From assembly GCF_001423125.1 (NCBI RefSeq), contig NZ_LMNW01000012.1:496656-560655 (forward strand): 64,000 bases of DNA, given 5' to 3'. Each line of letters starts with the position of its first letter. The first letter of the stretch is position 1. The DNA is from Duganella sp. Leaf126 (lineage in GTDB: Bacteria > Pseudomonadota > Gammaproteobacteria > Burkholderiales > Burkholderiaceae_D). This document shows positions 18,959 through 28,135 of this stretch, piece by piece. The translations under genes and the position numbers were made by a program. A model generated the notes under the pieces. That model searched no databases, was not told the origin of the DNA, and saw only the letters and a list, made by a program, of their open reading frames with translations.

Positions 18959-19795
18959 ATGCAAATCAAAATCAACGACGTGCTGCGCGCCTACATCGAA
19001 CCGCTGACCGAGGCCGAATACGCAGCACTGGAGCGCAGCGTGCTGTCCGAGGGCTGCCGCGACGCGCTGGTCCTGTGGCAAGACATCCTGGTGGACGGTC
19101 ACAACCGCTACCAGATCTGCCAGGAACACGGGATTCCGTTCAAGGCGGTGGAAAACACCAGCTTCCGCGATCTCGACGATGTCAAATTGTGGATGATCGA
19201 CAACAACCTGGGGCGCCGCAGCATTTCCGATTACCAGCGCGGCGTGCTGGCGCTGCGCAAGAAGGAAATCGTCCGGGCCCGCGCGCTGGAACTGGCGGCC
19301 GAAGCCGCTGCCGAAGACGCGGCCATTGCACCGCCCGACGGCGAGGCGAAACCGAAGCCGGCTGCCATGCCGCTGAGCTCGCGCGAAGACATCGCCCGCG
19401 CTGCCCGCCTGTCGAGCGCCACCATCAGCCAGATCGAGAAGATCCAGAAGACCGCCACGCCGGAGCTGGTGGAAGCCGTGCGTTCGGGCACGATCTCGAT
19501 CAATGCCGCCGCCACCGTGGCCTCGCTGCCCGAAGAGGCGCAGATCGCTGCGGTCGCTGGTGGTAAGAAGGAGCTGCAAAAGGCGGCCAAGGAAGTGCGC
19601 GAGCTGCGCACGGCCGGCAAACCGCCCAAGGAAGCCAAGGGTGCGCGCGAAGACGGCGAGCGCGATTACAATCGCAATCCCGGCGAGGCAGACGAGCTGC
19701 GGCGCGAAAATGCCGCGCTGCGCGAGAAAAACGCGGCGCTGCTCGAAGAAATCACCGCGCTGCAGCGGCGTATTTCGGAGCTGGTGTCGGCCTGA
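18959..19795 (+). CDS. orphan ParB/RepB-like DNA-binding protein
   Basis: A 278-residue protein. Residues 1-95 are a ParB/Srx N-terminal fold (DILVDGHNRYQICQEHG in place of the GERR box), residues 100-200 a helix-turn-helix region (SSREDIARAARLSSATISQIEKI), and the C-terminus a Lys/Glu-rich segment plus coiled coil (ELRRENAALREKNAALLEE). It resembles plasmid or element ParB/RepB relatives rather than chromosomal ParB: no parA, parS cluster or replication gene is nearby. Base composition matches the host. It may be a nucleoid or gene-regulation factor; function not determined. AAGGAAAACC precedes the ATG. Confidence 0.8.
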   Translation: MQIKINDVLRAYIEPLTEAEYAALERSVLSEGCRDALVLWQDILVDGHNRYQICQEHGIPFKAVENTSFRDLDDVKLWMIDNNLGRRSISDYQRGVLALRKKEIVRARALELAAEAAAEDAAIAPPDGEAKPKPAAMPLSSREDIARAARLSSATISQIEKIQKTATPELVEAVRSGTISINAAATVASLPEEAQIAAVAGGKKELQKAAKEVRELRTAGKPPKEAKGAREDGERDYNRNPGEADELRRENAALREKNAALLEEITALQRRISELVSA

Positions 19796-19823
19796 TCTGT
19801 TTTGGCCTCATCCTGACTGGAGT

Positions 19824-22079
19824 TTGTCGATTCACCGATGGCGCGCCACGCTGGCCTTGATCTGCTTTGTTCCGCTCAATGCCGCACTGGCCGCCAAACC
19901 GGTGCCGGCGCCGCCATCCGGCGCCGACCTGGCCCGCATGCAGGCCCAGGCCAGGCGGGTGACCATCCTGCGCGACCGCTGGGGCATTCCCCACGTGTAT
20001 GGCCACAGCGACGCCGACGCCGTCTTCGGCCTGCTGTACGCGCAGGCCGAAGACGACTTCCACCGCATCGAGCGCAACTATATCAATGCCCTGGGCCGCC
20101 TGGCCGAAGTCGAGGGTGAGGCCGAACTGTACCGCGACTTGCGGATGAAGCTGTTCATCACGCCCGAGTTCCTCAAGGCCCAATACCAGCAAAGTCCCGC
20201 GTTGCTGAAAAAGCTGATGGTGGCGTTCGCGGACGGCCTGAACTATTACCTGGCCACCCACGCCGACGTCAAGCCCGCGCTGATCACCCATTTCGAGCCG
20301 TGGATGGCGCTCGCGTTCAGCGAGGGCAGCATCGGCGGCGATATCGAAACCATCGACCTCAAGCAGCTCGAAGCCTTGTATGCCGGCGGCGCCCACCCGC
20401 TGATGGCGCCGGTATTGCTGGCCGCCGAAGGCAGCGACCTGGACCACGAGCCGGGCGGCTCCAACGGCTTCGCCATTGCCCCGGCCATCACGAAAAACGG
20501 CCATGCGCTGTTGATGATCAACCCGCACACGTCGTTTTATTTCCGTCCCGAAGTGCAGGTGCACAGCCGCGAGGGCCTGAATGCCTACGGCGCCGTGACC
20601 TGGGGACAGTTCTTCGTGTACCAGGGATTCAACGACCGCGTAGGCTGGATGCATACGTCCGGCGGCGGCGATGTCATCGACGAATACCTGGAAACCATCA
20701 TCGACAGGGACGGGCAGTATTATTACCAGTACGGCGCCGAGCAGCGGCCGCTGAAGGCGGTCGATATCGTGCTGCCGTACAAGACGGCCCAGGGCATGGC
20801 CAGCAAGACCGTGACCGTGTACTACAGCCACCATGGCCCGATCGTGCGGGCCAGGGACGGCAAGTGGATCGCCGTGCGCCTGATGAACGAGCCGAGCAAG
20901 GCGCTGACCCAGTCCTTCATCCGCACCAAGGCGCGCAACTACCAGGAGTTCTACGACTCGATGACCTTGCGCACCAACTCGTCGAACAACACCGTGTATG
21001 CGGATGCAGACGGCAATATCGCCTATTTCCACGGCAATTTCATCCCGCGCCGCAATCCGGCCATCGACTTCCGGCACCCGGTCGATGGCAGCGATCCGGC
21101 TACCGAGTGGCAGGGCCTGCACGAGGTCGAGGAGACCATCACCCTGTTCAATCCGCAGAATGGCTGGATCTATAACACCAACAACTGGCCGTTCACGGCG
21201 GCCGGCCCGTACAGTCCCAGGGCCAGCGATTACCCGGCGTATATGTCGATGAACCCGGAAAATCCGCGCGGCATCCACGCCGTGCGGGTGATGGAAAACC
21301 GCCGCGACTTCACCATCGACAGCCTGATCGCTGCTGCCTACGATACCGCGCTGCCGGCCTTCGAGCCGCTGCTGCCGCCGCTGTTCGCCGCCTACGACGC
21401 CTTGCCGGCCGACGATCCGCTGCGGGCCGGCCTGGCGCCGCAGATGGCGGCCCTGCGCGGCTGGGACCTGGGCTACGCACTGGATTCGGTACCGACCTCG
21501 CTGGCGATCTACTGGGCGCAGGATCTGACGGCCGCCTTCGGCCCAATCGCCAAGACCCGCGACGTGCTCGTGCTCGACTATCTCCAGGCCGCACTGACGC
21601 CGCGCCAGCGCCTGGAAGGACTGGTGCGGGCGTCCGCCAAGCTCACCCGGGACTTCGGCACCTGGCAGACGCCGTGGGGCGAGATCAACCGCTACCAGCG
21701 CCTGACGGGCGACCTGGTGCAGCCGTTCGACGACAGCAAGCCGAGCCTGCCGATCCCGTATGCGTCCGCCAACTGGGGCGCGCTGGCTGCCTACGGCATG
21801 ACGTCGCCGCAGACCACGCGGCGCATCTACGGCGAGCGCGGCAACAGTTTTGTCGCCGTGGTGGAGTTCGGGCCGCGCATCAAGGCGCGCAGCATCCTCG
21901 TAGGCGGGCAGAGCGGCGACCCGGCGTCGCCCCATTTCGCCGACCAGGCCGAAATGTTCGCCCGGGGCGAGTTCAAGGAAGTGCTGTTCTACCGCGAAGA
22001 TGTCGAGCGCCATCTCGAGCGGCGCTACCATCCGGGCCAGCCTGCGGACCGGCCGGCGTCGCCTGCGGCGCGGCCGTAG
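19824..22079 (+). CDS. penicillin acylase family (Ntn-hydrolase) protein, AHL- or aculeacin-acylase-like
   Basis: About 751 residues. A signal peptide (IHRWRATLALICFVPLNAALAA) leads to an alpha-chain region (about 28-212), then GGSN with Ser213 as the expected N-terminal nucleophile after autocatalytic cleavage, and a beta chain to the end. The family motif TWGQFFVYQGFNDRVGWMHTSGG is present. These periplasmic enzymes hydrolyse amide bonds of acyl-homoserine lactones, lipopeptides or beta-lactams; substrate cannot be told. No ATG lies before the signal peptide in frame; TTG at 19824 is the best start, although GGAG is only one base away, so the start is uncertain. It follows the ParB-like gene by 28 bases. 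Confidence 0.85.
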   Translation: MSIHRWRATLALICFVPLNAALAAKPVPAPPSGADLARMQAQARRVTILRDRWGIPHVYGHSDADAVFGLLYAQAEDDFHRIERNYINALGRLAEVEGEAELYRDLRMKLFITPEFLKAQYQQSPALLKKLMVAFADGLNYYLATHADVKPALITHFEPWMALAFSEGSIGGDIETIDLKQLEALYAGGAHPLMAPVLLAAEGSDLDHEPGGSNGFAIAPAITKNGHALLMINPHTSFYFRPEVQVHSREGLNAYGAVTWGQFFVYQGFNDRVGWMHTSGGGDVIDEYLETIIDRDGQYYYQYGAEQRPLKAVDIVLPYKTAQGMASKTVTVYYSHHGPIVRARDGKWIAVRLMNEPSKALTQSFIRTKARNYQEFYDSMTLRTNSSNNTVYADADGNIAYFHGNFIPRRNPAIDFRHPVDGSDPATEWQGLHEVEETITLFNPQNGWIYNTNNWPFTAAGPYSPRASDYPAYMSMNPENPRGIHAVRVMENRRDFTIDSLIAAAYDTALPAFEPLLPPLFAAYDALPADDPLRAGLAPQMAALRGWDLGYALDSVPTSLAIYWAQDLTAAFGPIAKTRDVLVLDYLQAALTPRQRLEGLVRASAKLTRDFGTWQTPWGEINRYQRLTGDLVQPFDDSKPSLPIPYASANWGALAAYGMTSPQTTRRIYGERGNSFVAVVEFGPRIKARSILVGGQSGDPASPHFADQAEMFARGEFKEVLFYREDVERHLERRYHPGQPADRPASPAARP

Positions 22080-22174
22080 GCGGCGCAGACGGGGCGCAGA
22101 GGGAGCGTAACCGGGGCTGCGGGCCGGGGCAGGAGCTCGGGCCGGGATCGAAACTGCCGGCCTTTATCGGCGTC

Positions 22175-22588
22175 TCAGGTCTGCACCAGATTGTCGGGCA
22201 GCGCCGGCGGCGCAGCATCGGGCGCGGTCGCGGGCGCGGCCGGCGGCGCTGCGATCAGCTCGAGGTTGTCGATGTTGTTGTTGCGCACATTGCCATCCTT
22301 GTGGCGCACCAGCGTGTAACCGCGGGGGTTGGGCAGGTACACTTCCGCCACCAGCTCGTGCACGTAGAATTCGCCGGTCCGGTTGCCGCCGCGCAGCTTG
22401 ACGCGCAAGCCGTCCGGATACAGGGTGGGGCGCACCGCCGTCACCTTCGGCCCGGCGCACATCAGCACCCGGCCGTCGCGCGAGATCTTGTACATGCCGC
22501 TGCCGGGAATCGGCTTGGCGCTGGCCACCGTGACCGAATACAGTACGCCGAGCGCCAGGACGCCGGCGATGAGGAAGACGATTTCCAT
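22175..22588 (-). CDS. membrane-anchored NUMOD4/HNH-fold protein
   Basis: A 137-residue protein with one N-terminal membrane helix (about 3-22) and then a domain resembling NUMOD4 plus HNH of homing-type endonucleases: YKISRDGRVL, VHELVAEVYLPNPRG, LVRHKDGNVRNNNIDNLELI. The conserved His, His and Asn positions are kept. The tail is Pro/Ala-rich. A membrane-tethered HNH-fold protein is unusual; it could be a nuclease kept at the membrane, or a DNA-binding protein that lost activity. The Asn helix follows N-out or N-in topology that cannot be decided here. Convergent with the acylase gene. Confidence 0.7.
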   Translation of the reverse strand: MEIVFLIAGVLALGVLYSVTVASAKPIPGSGMYKISRDGRVLMCAGPKVTAVRPTLYPDGLRVKLRGGNRTGEFYVHELVAEVYLPNPRGYTLVRHKDGNVRNNNIDNLELIAAPPAAPATAPDAAPPALPDNLVQT

Positions 22589-22786
22589 CGTTGCTGGGTA
22601 TGGTTGTTGTGATGATCACATGGTAACAGCGAACCGCGACCGGCCGAGCGCGGAATACCGGCCGTTATCGCCCCTATATCCGGGCGCTGTCGTGGCGCCG
22701 GTGCTGCGGTGGCCGGCGCCCCGTGCCCAGGGTTTATAATCGCGCACACTTTTTTCGCCGCTGGCCGGCGCGTTGATTGGAATCCC

Positions 22787-23341
22787 ATGGCAAGTCTACA
22801 TTTCAGGTACTCGGCGATGAACGCCGGCAAAAGCACCTACCTGCTGCAAGTCGCGCACAACTACAAGGAAAACGGCATGGACGTGCTGCTGCTCACGTCC
22901 GCGCTCGATGGCCGCGACGGATTCGGCGTGATCGCATCGCGCATCGGGCTCAAGAGCACCGCGACGACCTACACGGCCGAGACCGACTTTGCCGCGCTGC
23001 TGCGCGACGTCAAGGTCGCGTGCGTGCTGATCGACGAAGCGCAATTTCTGACCGTATCGCAAGTCCACCAACTCCACTGGTGGGTGCACACGACCAACAC
23101 GCCCGTGATGTGCTTCGGCCTGCGCTCCGATTTCCAGGGCAATCCCTTCCCCGGCTCCGCCGCCTTGCTGGCGCTGGCCGACAGCCTCGAAGAAATCAAG
23201 ACCATCTGCAAGTGCGGCAAGAAGGCGACCATGAATATCCGCACCGACGAACACGGCGTGCGCGTGCGCGAGGGCGACCAGGTGCTGATCGGCGGTAACA
23301 GCCTGTACCGCCAGGTCTGCGCACGCTGTTTCTACAACTAG
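22787..23341 (+). CDS. tdk: thymidine kinase
   Basis: A 184-residue type II thymidine kinase, which phosphorylates deoxythymidine in the nucleotide salvage pathway. The P-loop is SAMNAGKST, the Walker B/catalytic region VLIDEAQFL has the conserved Asp-Glu, the lasso region and GLRSDFQGNPFPGS follow, and a structural zinc site is formed by CKCG and CARC. The ATG at 22787 starts immediately before the first beta strand. Length is normal. Stand-alone gene with host-like composition. Confidence 0.96.
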   Translation: MASLHFRYSAMNAGKSTYLLQVAHNYKENGMDVLLLTSALDGRDGFGVIASRIGLKSTATTYTAETDFAALLRDVKVACVLIDEAQFLTVSQVHQLHWWVHTTNTPVMCFGLRSDFQGNPFPGSAALLALADSLEEIKTICKCGKKATMNIRTDEHGVRVREGDQVLIGGNSLYRQVCARCFYN

Positions 23342-23502
23342 CCGCGTCGGTCCTGGCCTGGCGGTCATGCTTCCCCTCGGTGTAGTTGCCCTATCTTAAG
23401 ACAGAATACAAGGTAGGGTGCGATGGTGTCCAATGGCGGAGTCGGTCCACGCGTGGCGTGGACAGTCCCCACCATCCGAATGACAGCCATCAGGAGCACG
23501 AC

Positions 23503-24489
23503 GTGAAATCCGAAACTACCCCTCTCGACACCATTACCTCGCGCCGGTCCGCCATCGCCGGCGGCCTCGGCGTGGCGGCTGCCGCCGTGGCAGCCACCCT
23601 GCCGTCGGCGTCGTCGGCGGCCGCTGCCGGTGCTGCAGCGCTGCGCGGCGCCACCATGGACAGCGGCTACGTCACCGTCAAGGACGGCGCCCAGATCTTC
23701 TACAAGGACTGGGGCCCGAAAGACGCGCCGGTGGTGTGGTTCCACCACGGCTGGCCCTTGAGCGCCGACGACTGGGACGCGCAGATGATGTTCTTCCTGC
23801 AGCACGGCTACCGCGTGATCGCCCACGACCGCCGCGGCCATGGCCGTTCCACCCAGACCGACAAGGGTAACGACATGGACACCTACAGCGCGGACACCGC
23901 CGAGCTGGTCGCCGCGCTGAAGGTCAAAAAAGCGATCCACGTCGGTCACTCGACCGGCGGTGGCGAAGTGGCGCGCTACACGCGCCAGCACGGCAAGGGC
24001 CTGGTCACCAAGGTGGTCCTGATCAGCGCCGTGCCGCCGATCATGGTCAAGTCGGCCAGCAATCCGGACGGCGTGCCGCTGTCCGTGTTCGACGATATCC
24101 GCAAGGGCACCGCGTTCAACCGGTCGCAGTTCTACATGGACCTGACCGTGCCGTTCTACGGTTTCAACCGCCCGGGCGCCAAAGTGTCGGAAGCGATGCG
24201 CACCAACTGGTGGCGCCAGGGCATGATGGGCGGCGTCAAGGCGGCGTACGACTGCATCTTCCAGTTCGCCCAGGTCGATTTCAGCGACGACCTGCGCGCG
24301 CTGGACATGCCGGTGCTGGTACTGCACGGCGAAGACGACCAGATCGTTCCTTTCGCCAACAGCGGCGCCAAGTCGGTCAAGCTGGTCAAGAACGGCAAGC
24401 TGATTTCGTACCCGGGCTACCCGCACGGCATGCCGACCACGCACGCCGACGTGATCAATGCCGACTTGCTGAAGTTCTTCAAGGCATGA
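23503..24489 (+). CDS. Tat-exported alpha/beta hydrolase (non-heme chloroperoxidase/esterase family)
   Basis: A 328-residue protein. A GTG start with AGGAG eight bases upstream gives a twin-arginine signal (TSRRSAIAGG followed by a hydrophobic stretch and ASSAAAAG). The alpha/beta hydrolase fold has HHGWPLS (oxyanion region), GHSTGGGE with the nucleophile Ser, the acid near HGEDDQIVPF, and His in YPGYPHGMPTTH. The pattern matches the cofactor-free haloperoxidase/aryl esterase group, active on small esters. Export by Tat is unusual in this group but common among its betaproteobacterial members, as I recall. Monocistronic. Confidence 0.85.
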   Translation: MKSETTPLDTITSRRSAIAGGLGVAAAAVAATLPSASSAAAAGAAALRGATMDSGYVTVKDGAQIFYKDWGPKDAPVVWFHHGWPLSADDWDAQMMFFLQHGYRVIAHDRRGHGRSTQTDKGNDMDTYSADTAELVAALKVKKAIHVGHSTGGGEVARYTRQHGKGLVTKVVLISAVPPIMVKSASNPDGVPLSVFDDIRKGTAFNRSQFYMDLTVPFYGFNRPGAKVSEAMRTNWWRQGMMGGVKAAYDCIFQFAQVDFSDDLRALDMPVLVLHGEDDQIVPFANSGAKSVKLVKNGKLISYPGYPHGMPTTHADVINADLLKFFKA

Positions 24490-24529
24490 TGGCGTCGCGC
24501 ATGTGACGAGGGCAGGGCTCTGGCGCGAT

Positions 24530-24548
24530 AATGCAATTGAGTTGCATT
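24530..24548. promoter_or_regulatory. perfect inverted repeat upstream of the siderophore-type receptor, possible Fur site
   Basis: AATGCAA-TTGAG-TTGCATT, a perfect 7-5-7 inverted repeat preceded by GAT, 45 bases before the ATG. The left half GATAATGCAAT partly matches the Fur consensus GATAATGAT. Position suits an operator overlapping the promoter. Confidence 0.45.
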
Positions 24549-24593
24549 CCGTGTAGAATGCCACGCTGTTGCGATGTCATCCCTGGAGCCTTC

Positions 24594-26726
24594 ATGTTCG
24601 TAGTTCGTCCTTCGCGGCTGGCCGTGTGCCTGGCCGCCGCCTATCCCTGGCTGGCCGTGGCCGGCCCGCTCGACGCTGCTGCTGCTGCTGTTGATCGGCA
24701 GCCCGAAGTCAGCGATGTCGTTGATGTGGTGGCGGCGCGCCAGCCGTATCGCAGCCTGTCGGCGACCGGCGCCACCAAGACCGAGACCGACCTCAAGGAC
24801 CTGCCCCAGGCCGCGCGCGTGCTGACCGCGGACATGCTCGGCGACGCCGGCGTGACGCGCCTGGCCGATGCGCTCGACCTGGGCAGCGGCATCGCGCGCC
24901 AGAGCAATTTCGGCGGCGTCTGGGACAGCTATGCGATCCGCGGCTTCACGGGCGACCCCAGCTACGGTTCCGATTTCCTGGTCAACGGCTTCAGCTCCAG
25001 CCGCGGCTACAACGGCCAGCGCGACACGGCCAATGTCAGCAGCATCGAGATCCTCAAGGGACCGGCTGCCGCGCTGTACGGCCGGGGCGAGCCGGGCGGC
25101 ATCATCAACATCACCACCAGGAAGCCGCTGTTCCAGCCGTCGTACATGGTGGAGCAGTCGATCGGCAGTCACGACACCTATCGCACTGCAGTGGACCTGA
25201 CCGGGCCGCTGGGCGAGAATGTCGCGTACCGCCTGAACGGCGCCTACCAAAAGGGCGACAGTTTCCGCGACGTGGTGCGCAACGAGCATCACCTGCTGTC
25301 GCCGTCGGTGATCTGGCGCATCTCGGACACCACCACGCTGTCGTACGAAATCGAGCAGGTGCTGCAGCACGGTGCGCTCGACCGCGGCGTGGTCGCGGTC
25401 AACGGCGTGCTGGGCCTGATACCGGCATCGCGTTTCCTCGGCGAACCCGGCGATGGCCGCACGACCATCAAGTCCACCGGCCACCAGGTCTTCCTGCAGC
25501 ACGACTTCGCGCCGGGCTGGTCGCTCCAGAGCGGACTGTCCTACCGCAGCAGCCGGTTCACCGGCTTTTCCAGCGAGGCCTCGGCCTTGCAGGCCGACGG
25601 CCGCACCCTGCGGCGCCAGCGCCGCTACCGCGATTTTTCGGGCCAGGACTGGTCGGGACGGCTGGAAGTACTTGGCCGGCTGAGCACCGGCGCCGTGCAG
25701 CACAATGTGCTGGTCGGCGTCGATGGCTACCGCTTCGTCGACGACCGCCTGCAGCTGCGCCGCAATCCGAGCGCGGCCGCGCCGTACAGCATCGACATCT
25801 ACGAGCCCGTGTACGGCGGTGCGCAGCCGACCAACCTGGCGCGCTCGATCGATACCCGCGAGCAGCAGTGGTCCACCGGCGCCTACGTGCAGGACCAGGT
25901 CGATCTGGGCGCGCAGTGGAAGGCGCTGCTCGGCGTGCGCCGCGACGCCTACCGCCAGCGCATCACCAACGCGCTGCTGGCCGGGCGGGTCAACCAGCAG
26001 CGCATCTGGGCCACCAGCCCGCGCGCCGGCCTGGTGTATCAGCCGGACAAACAGCTGTCGCTGTATGTGTCGGCCGCCAAGTCGTTCCGGCCCAACAGCG
26101 GCATCAGCATCAGCAACGACGCGTTTCCGGCGGAGAGCAGCCGCGCCTACGAGGCGGGCGTCAAGTTCGACACGGCCGATGGCAAGCTGAACAGCACGCT
26201 GGCCATGTACTCGATCAGGAAGCAGAATGTACTGACCGTGAACCCGGCCGATACCAATTTCTCGCTGGCCGCCGGCGAAGTCGGCAGCAAGGGCGTGGAA
26301 CTCGATGTGGCAGGCGAGCTGGCGCGCAAGCTGCGGCTGTCGTTCTCGTACGCCTACACCGACGCCACCATCCTGCGCGACAACGTGCTGGCCGTGGGCG
26401 GCCGGGTGGCCAATGTACCCCGGCACACCGCCAACCTGTTGCTGGTGCGCCAGCTGAGCGTGGCCGGCAGGCGCGCCTCGCTCGGCGGCGGCCTCAACTA
26501 TGTCGGCGAACGCAACGGCGACGTCGCGATCAGCCAGAGTTTCAGCCTGCCTGCCTACACCACGGCCAAGCTGGTGTCGTCGGTGGACGCCACGCGCCAG
26601 CTGCGCTTCTCGCTCGACATCGACAACCTGTTCGACAAGGTGTATTACGCCAGTTCCTACCAGCAGCTGTGGGTGGCGCCCGGTGAACCGCGCCGGGTGA
26701 CGCTGAAGGCGCAGTACAGGTACTGA
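24594..26726 (+). CDS. TonB-dependent siderophore receptor
   Basis: A 710-residue outer-membrane receptor of the FhuE/FepA siderophore group: signal peptide (cleavage near LAVAGP), plug domain (about 45-150) with VSSIEILKGPAAALYGRGEPGGIINI, and a barrel ending in RVTLKAQYRY with aromatic C-terminal residue. The ATG at 24594 follows CTGGAGCC. No siderophore biosynthesis or sigma/anti-sigma regulator genes are adjacent, and the N-terminal signalling domain of FecA-type receptors is absent, so it probably takes up a xenosiderophore under Fur control. Substrate unknown. Confidence 0.9.
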   Translation: MFVVRPSRLAVCLAAAYPWLAVAGPLDAAAAAVDRQPEVSDVVDVVAARQPYRSLSATGATKTETDLKDLPQAARVLTADMLGDAGVTRLADALDLGSGIARQSNFGGVWDSYAIRGFTGDPSYGSDFLVNGFSSSRGYNGQRDTANVSSIEILKGPAAALYGRGEPGGIINITTRKPLFQPSYMVEQSIGSHDTYRTAVDLTGPLGENVAYRLNGAYQKGDSFRDVVRNEHHLLSPSVIWRISDTTTLSYEIEQVLQHGALDRGVVAVNGVLGLIPASRFLGEPGDGRTTIKSTGHQVFLQHDFAPGWSLQSGLSYRSSRFTGFSSEASALQADGRTLRRQRRYRDFSGQDWSGRLEVLGRLSTGAVQHNVLVGVDGYRFVDDRLQLRRNPSAAAPYSIDIYEPVYGGAQPTNLARSIDTREQQWSTGAYVQDQVDLGAQWKALLGVRRDAYRQRITNALLAGRVNQQRIWATSPRAGLVYQPDKQLSLYVSAAKSFRPNSGISISNDAFPAESSRAYEAGVKFDTADGKLNSTLAMYSIRKQNVLTVNPADTNFSLAAGEVGSKGVELDVAGELARKLRLSFSYAYTDATILRDNVLAVGGRVANVPRHTANLLLVRQLSVAGRRASLGGGLNYVGERNGDVAISQSFSLPAYTTAKLVSSVDATRQLRFSLDIDNLFDKVYYASSYQQLWVAPGEPRRVTLKAQYRY

Positions 26727-26747
26727 CTGCGCCGGGCGCCTACGCCA

Positions 26748-28085
26748 TCATGCGCGGGTGACCGGCGTCTTGAACTCGAAACGCTTGATGTCGCCCACCA
26801 TGAACACATAGCACACGATGGCCAACGCCGCGTTGGCGCCGACGAACACCAGCGCGCCGGCGAAGGAACCGGTGGTCTGCAGGATGTAGCCGATCACGAT
26901 CGGGGTCGTGATCCCGGCGATGTTGCCGAAGCTGTTGAACAGCGCGCCACTGAGGCCGCCGGCTTCTTTCGGCGACGTATCGGCCACAACTGCCCAGCCG
27001 AGCGCACCGATGCCCTTGCCGAAAAACGCCAGCGCCATCACGGTAATGATCAGCCAGTCTGCATCGACGTAATTGCAGACGATCATCGTCATCGCCAGCA
27101 GCATGCCGCCGACGATCGGCAGCTTGCGCGCCTTCGATTGCGAGTAACCGCGCTTGATCAGGCGGTCCGATATCACGCCACCGAGCACCCCGCCCAGAAA
27201 ACCGGCCAAGGCCGGCAGCGCCGCCACCAGGCCCACTTTCAGGATCGTCATGTGACGCTCCTTGACCAAGTAGATCGGAAACCAGGTCAGGAAGAAATAG
27301 GTGAGGGTATTGATGCAGTACTGGGCGATATATACGCCCAGCAGCATGCGACTGCCCAGCAGCTGGCGGATCGCCGACCAGATGTCGATGCCACCGCCGG
27401 CGGCGCTCTTGTCCCGGCTTTCGAGGTCGACCAGGGCGCCGCCGGCCGAAATGTACTCGAGCTCGGCCTTGTTGGCGCGCGGATGGTGTTTCGGTCCGTA
27501 AACTAGCTTGAGCCAGAAGAACGACATCACGATGCCCAGTGCGCCCATTACGTAAAACACGCTCTCCCAACCATGGGCATGGACCAGCCAGCCCATCAGC
27601 GGACTGAACAGCACGGTGGCGAAATACTGCGCCGAATTGAAGATGGCTGCTGCTGTACCGCGCTCGGCGGTGGGAAACCATGACGAGGCCATGCGGCTGT
27701 TGCCGGGGAACGAGGGCGCTTCGGCCGCGCCGATGGCCAGCCGCAGGCAGAACAACGTGACCAGCGCGGCGGCGCCGGTCAGAAAGCCCACGGTGCCCAT
27801 CAGCATGGTGAATACGGACCACAGGAAAATGCTGAAGAAATACACGATCTTGGTGCCAAAGCGGTCGAGCAGCCAGCCACCCGGCAGCTGCGCTACCACG
27901 TATGACCAGGAAAAGGCCGAGAACACATAGCCCATCTGGAGCGGGTCCAGGCCGAGCACGCGGGTCAGCTCCGGGCCGGCTATGCCGACAGTGGACCGGT
28001 CGGCGTAGTTAATCGTCGTAACGGCGAACAATACGGCCAGTATCATCCAGCGTACCCGCGTTGCCTGTGGTTGCTGCGTTACCAT
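26748..28085 (-). CDS. MFS transporter, anion:cation symporter (sugar-acid) family
   Basis: A 445-residue, 12-helix major facilitator. The N-terminal region reads TTINYADRSTVGIAGPEL and the loop 2-3 motif is GGWLLDRFGTK, both typical of the ACS family that imports galactonate, glucarate and tartrate-like acids. The cytoplasmic middle loop is at about 200-235. The ATG at 28085 has an AAGGAG seven bases upstream; an upstream in-frame ATG lacks this. No catabolic enzyme for a sugar acid is adjacent. The 196-base upstream region carries two inverted repeats, which suggests a GntR-type repressor encoded elsewhere. Confidence 0.88.
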   Translation of the reverse strand: MVTQQPQATRVRWMILAVLFAVTTINYADRSTVGIAGPELTRVLGLDPLQMGYVFSAFSWSYVVAQLPGGWLLDRFGTKIVYFFSIFLWSVFTMLMGTVGFLTGAAALVTLFCLRLAIGAAEAPSFPGNSRMASSWFPTAERGTAAAIFNSAQYFATVLFSPLMGWLVHAHGWESVFYVMGALGIVMSFFWLKLVYGPKHHPRANKAELEYISAGGALVDLESRDKSAAGGGIDIWSAIRQLLGSRMLLGVYIAQYCINTLTYFFLTWFPIYLVKERHMTILKVGLVAALPALAGFLGGVLGGVISDRLIKRGYSQSKARKLPIVGGMLLAMTMIVCNYVDADWLIITVMALAFFGKGIGALGWAVVADTSPKEAGGLSGALFNSFGNIAGITTPIVIGYILQTTGSFAGALVFVGANAALAIVCYVFMVGDIKRFEFKTPVTRA

Positions 28086-28106
28086 GCGTGATCTCCTTCT
28101 TATCGG

Positions 28107-28130
28107 TATGTGCCGATCATATCGCACATA
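28107..28130. promoter_or_regulatory. inverted repeat TATGTGC/GCACATA upstream of the MFS gene
   Basis: Two 7-base arms separated by 10 bases, placed 22 bases before the transporter ATG, so in the untranslated leader or over the transcription start. Candidate operator; the cognate regulator is not in the window. Confidence 0.45.
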
Positions 28131-28135
28131 TCAGA

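Noticed and set aside
18959..19795. Chromosomal parB/plasmid partition locus or replication origin
   Set aside because: No parA, parS clusters, dnaA boxes or rep gene seen nearby.
22175..22588. Homing endonuclease inside an intron or intein
   Set aside because: Free-standing gene with a membrane helix, no interrupted host gene and no intron structure around it.
24507..24593. Operon of the Tat hydrolase with the siderophore receptor
   Set aside because: About 100 bases with a palindrome and promoter-like sequence separate them; functions are unrelated.
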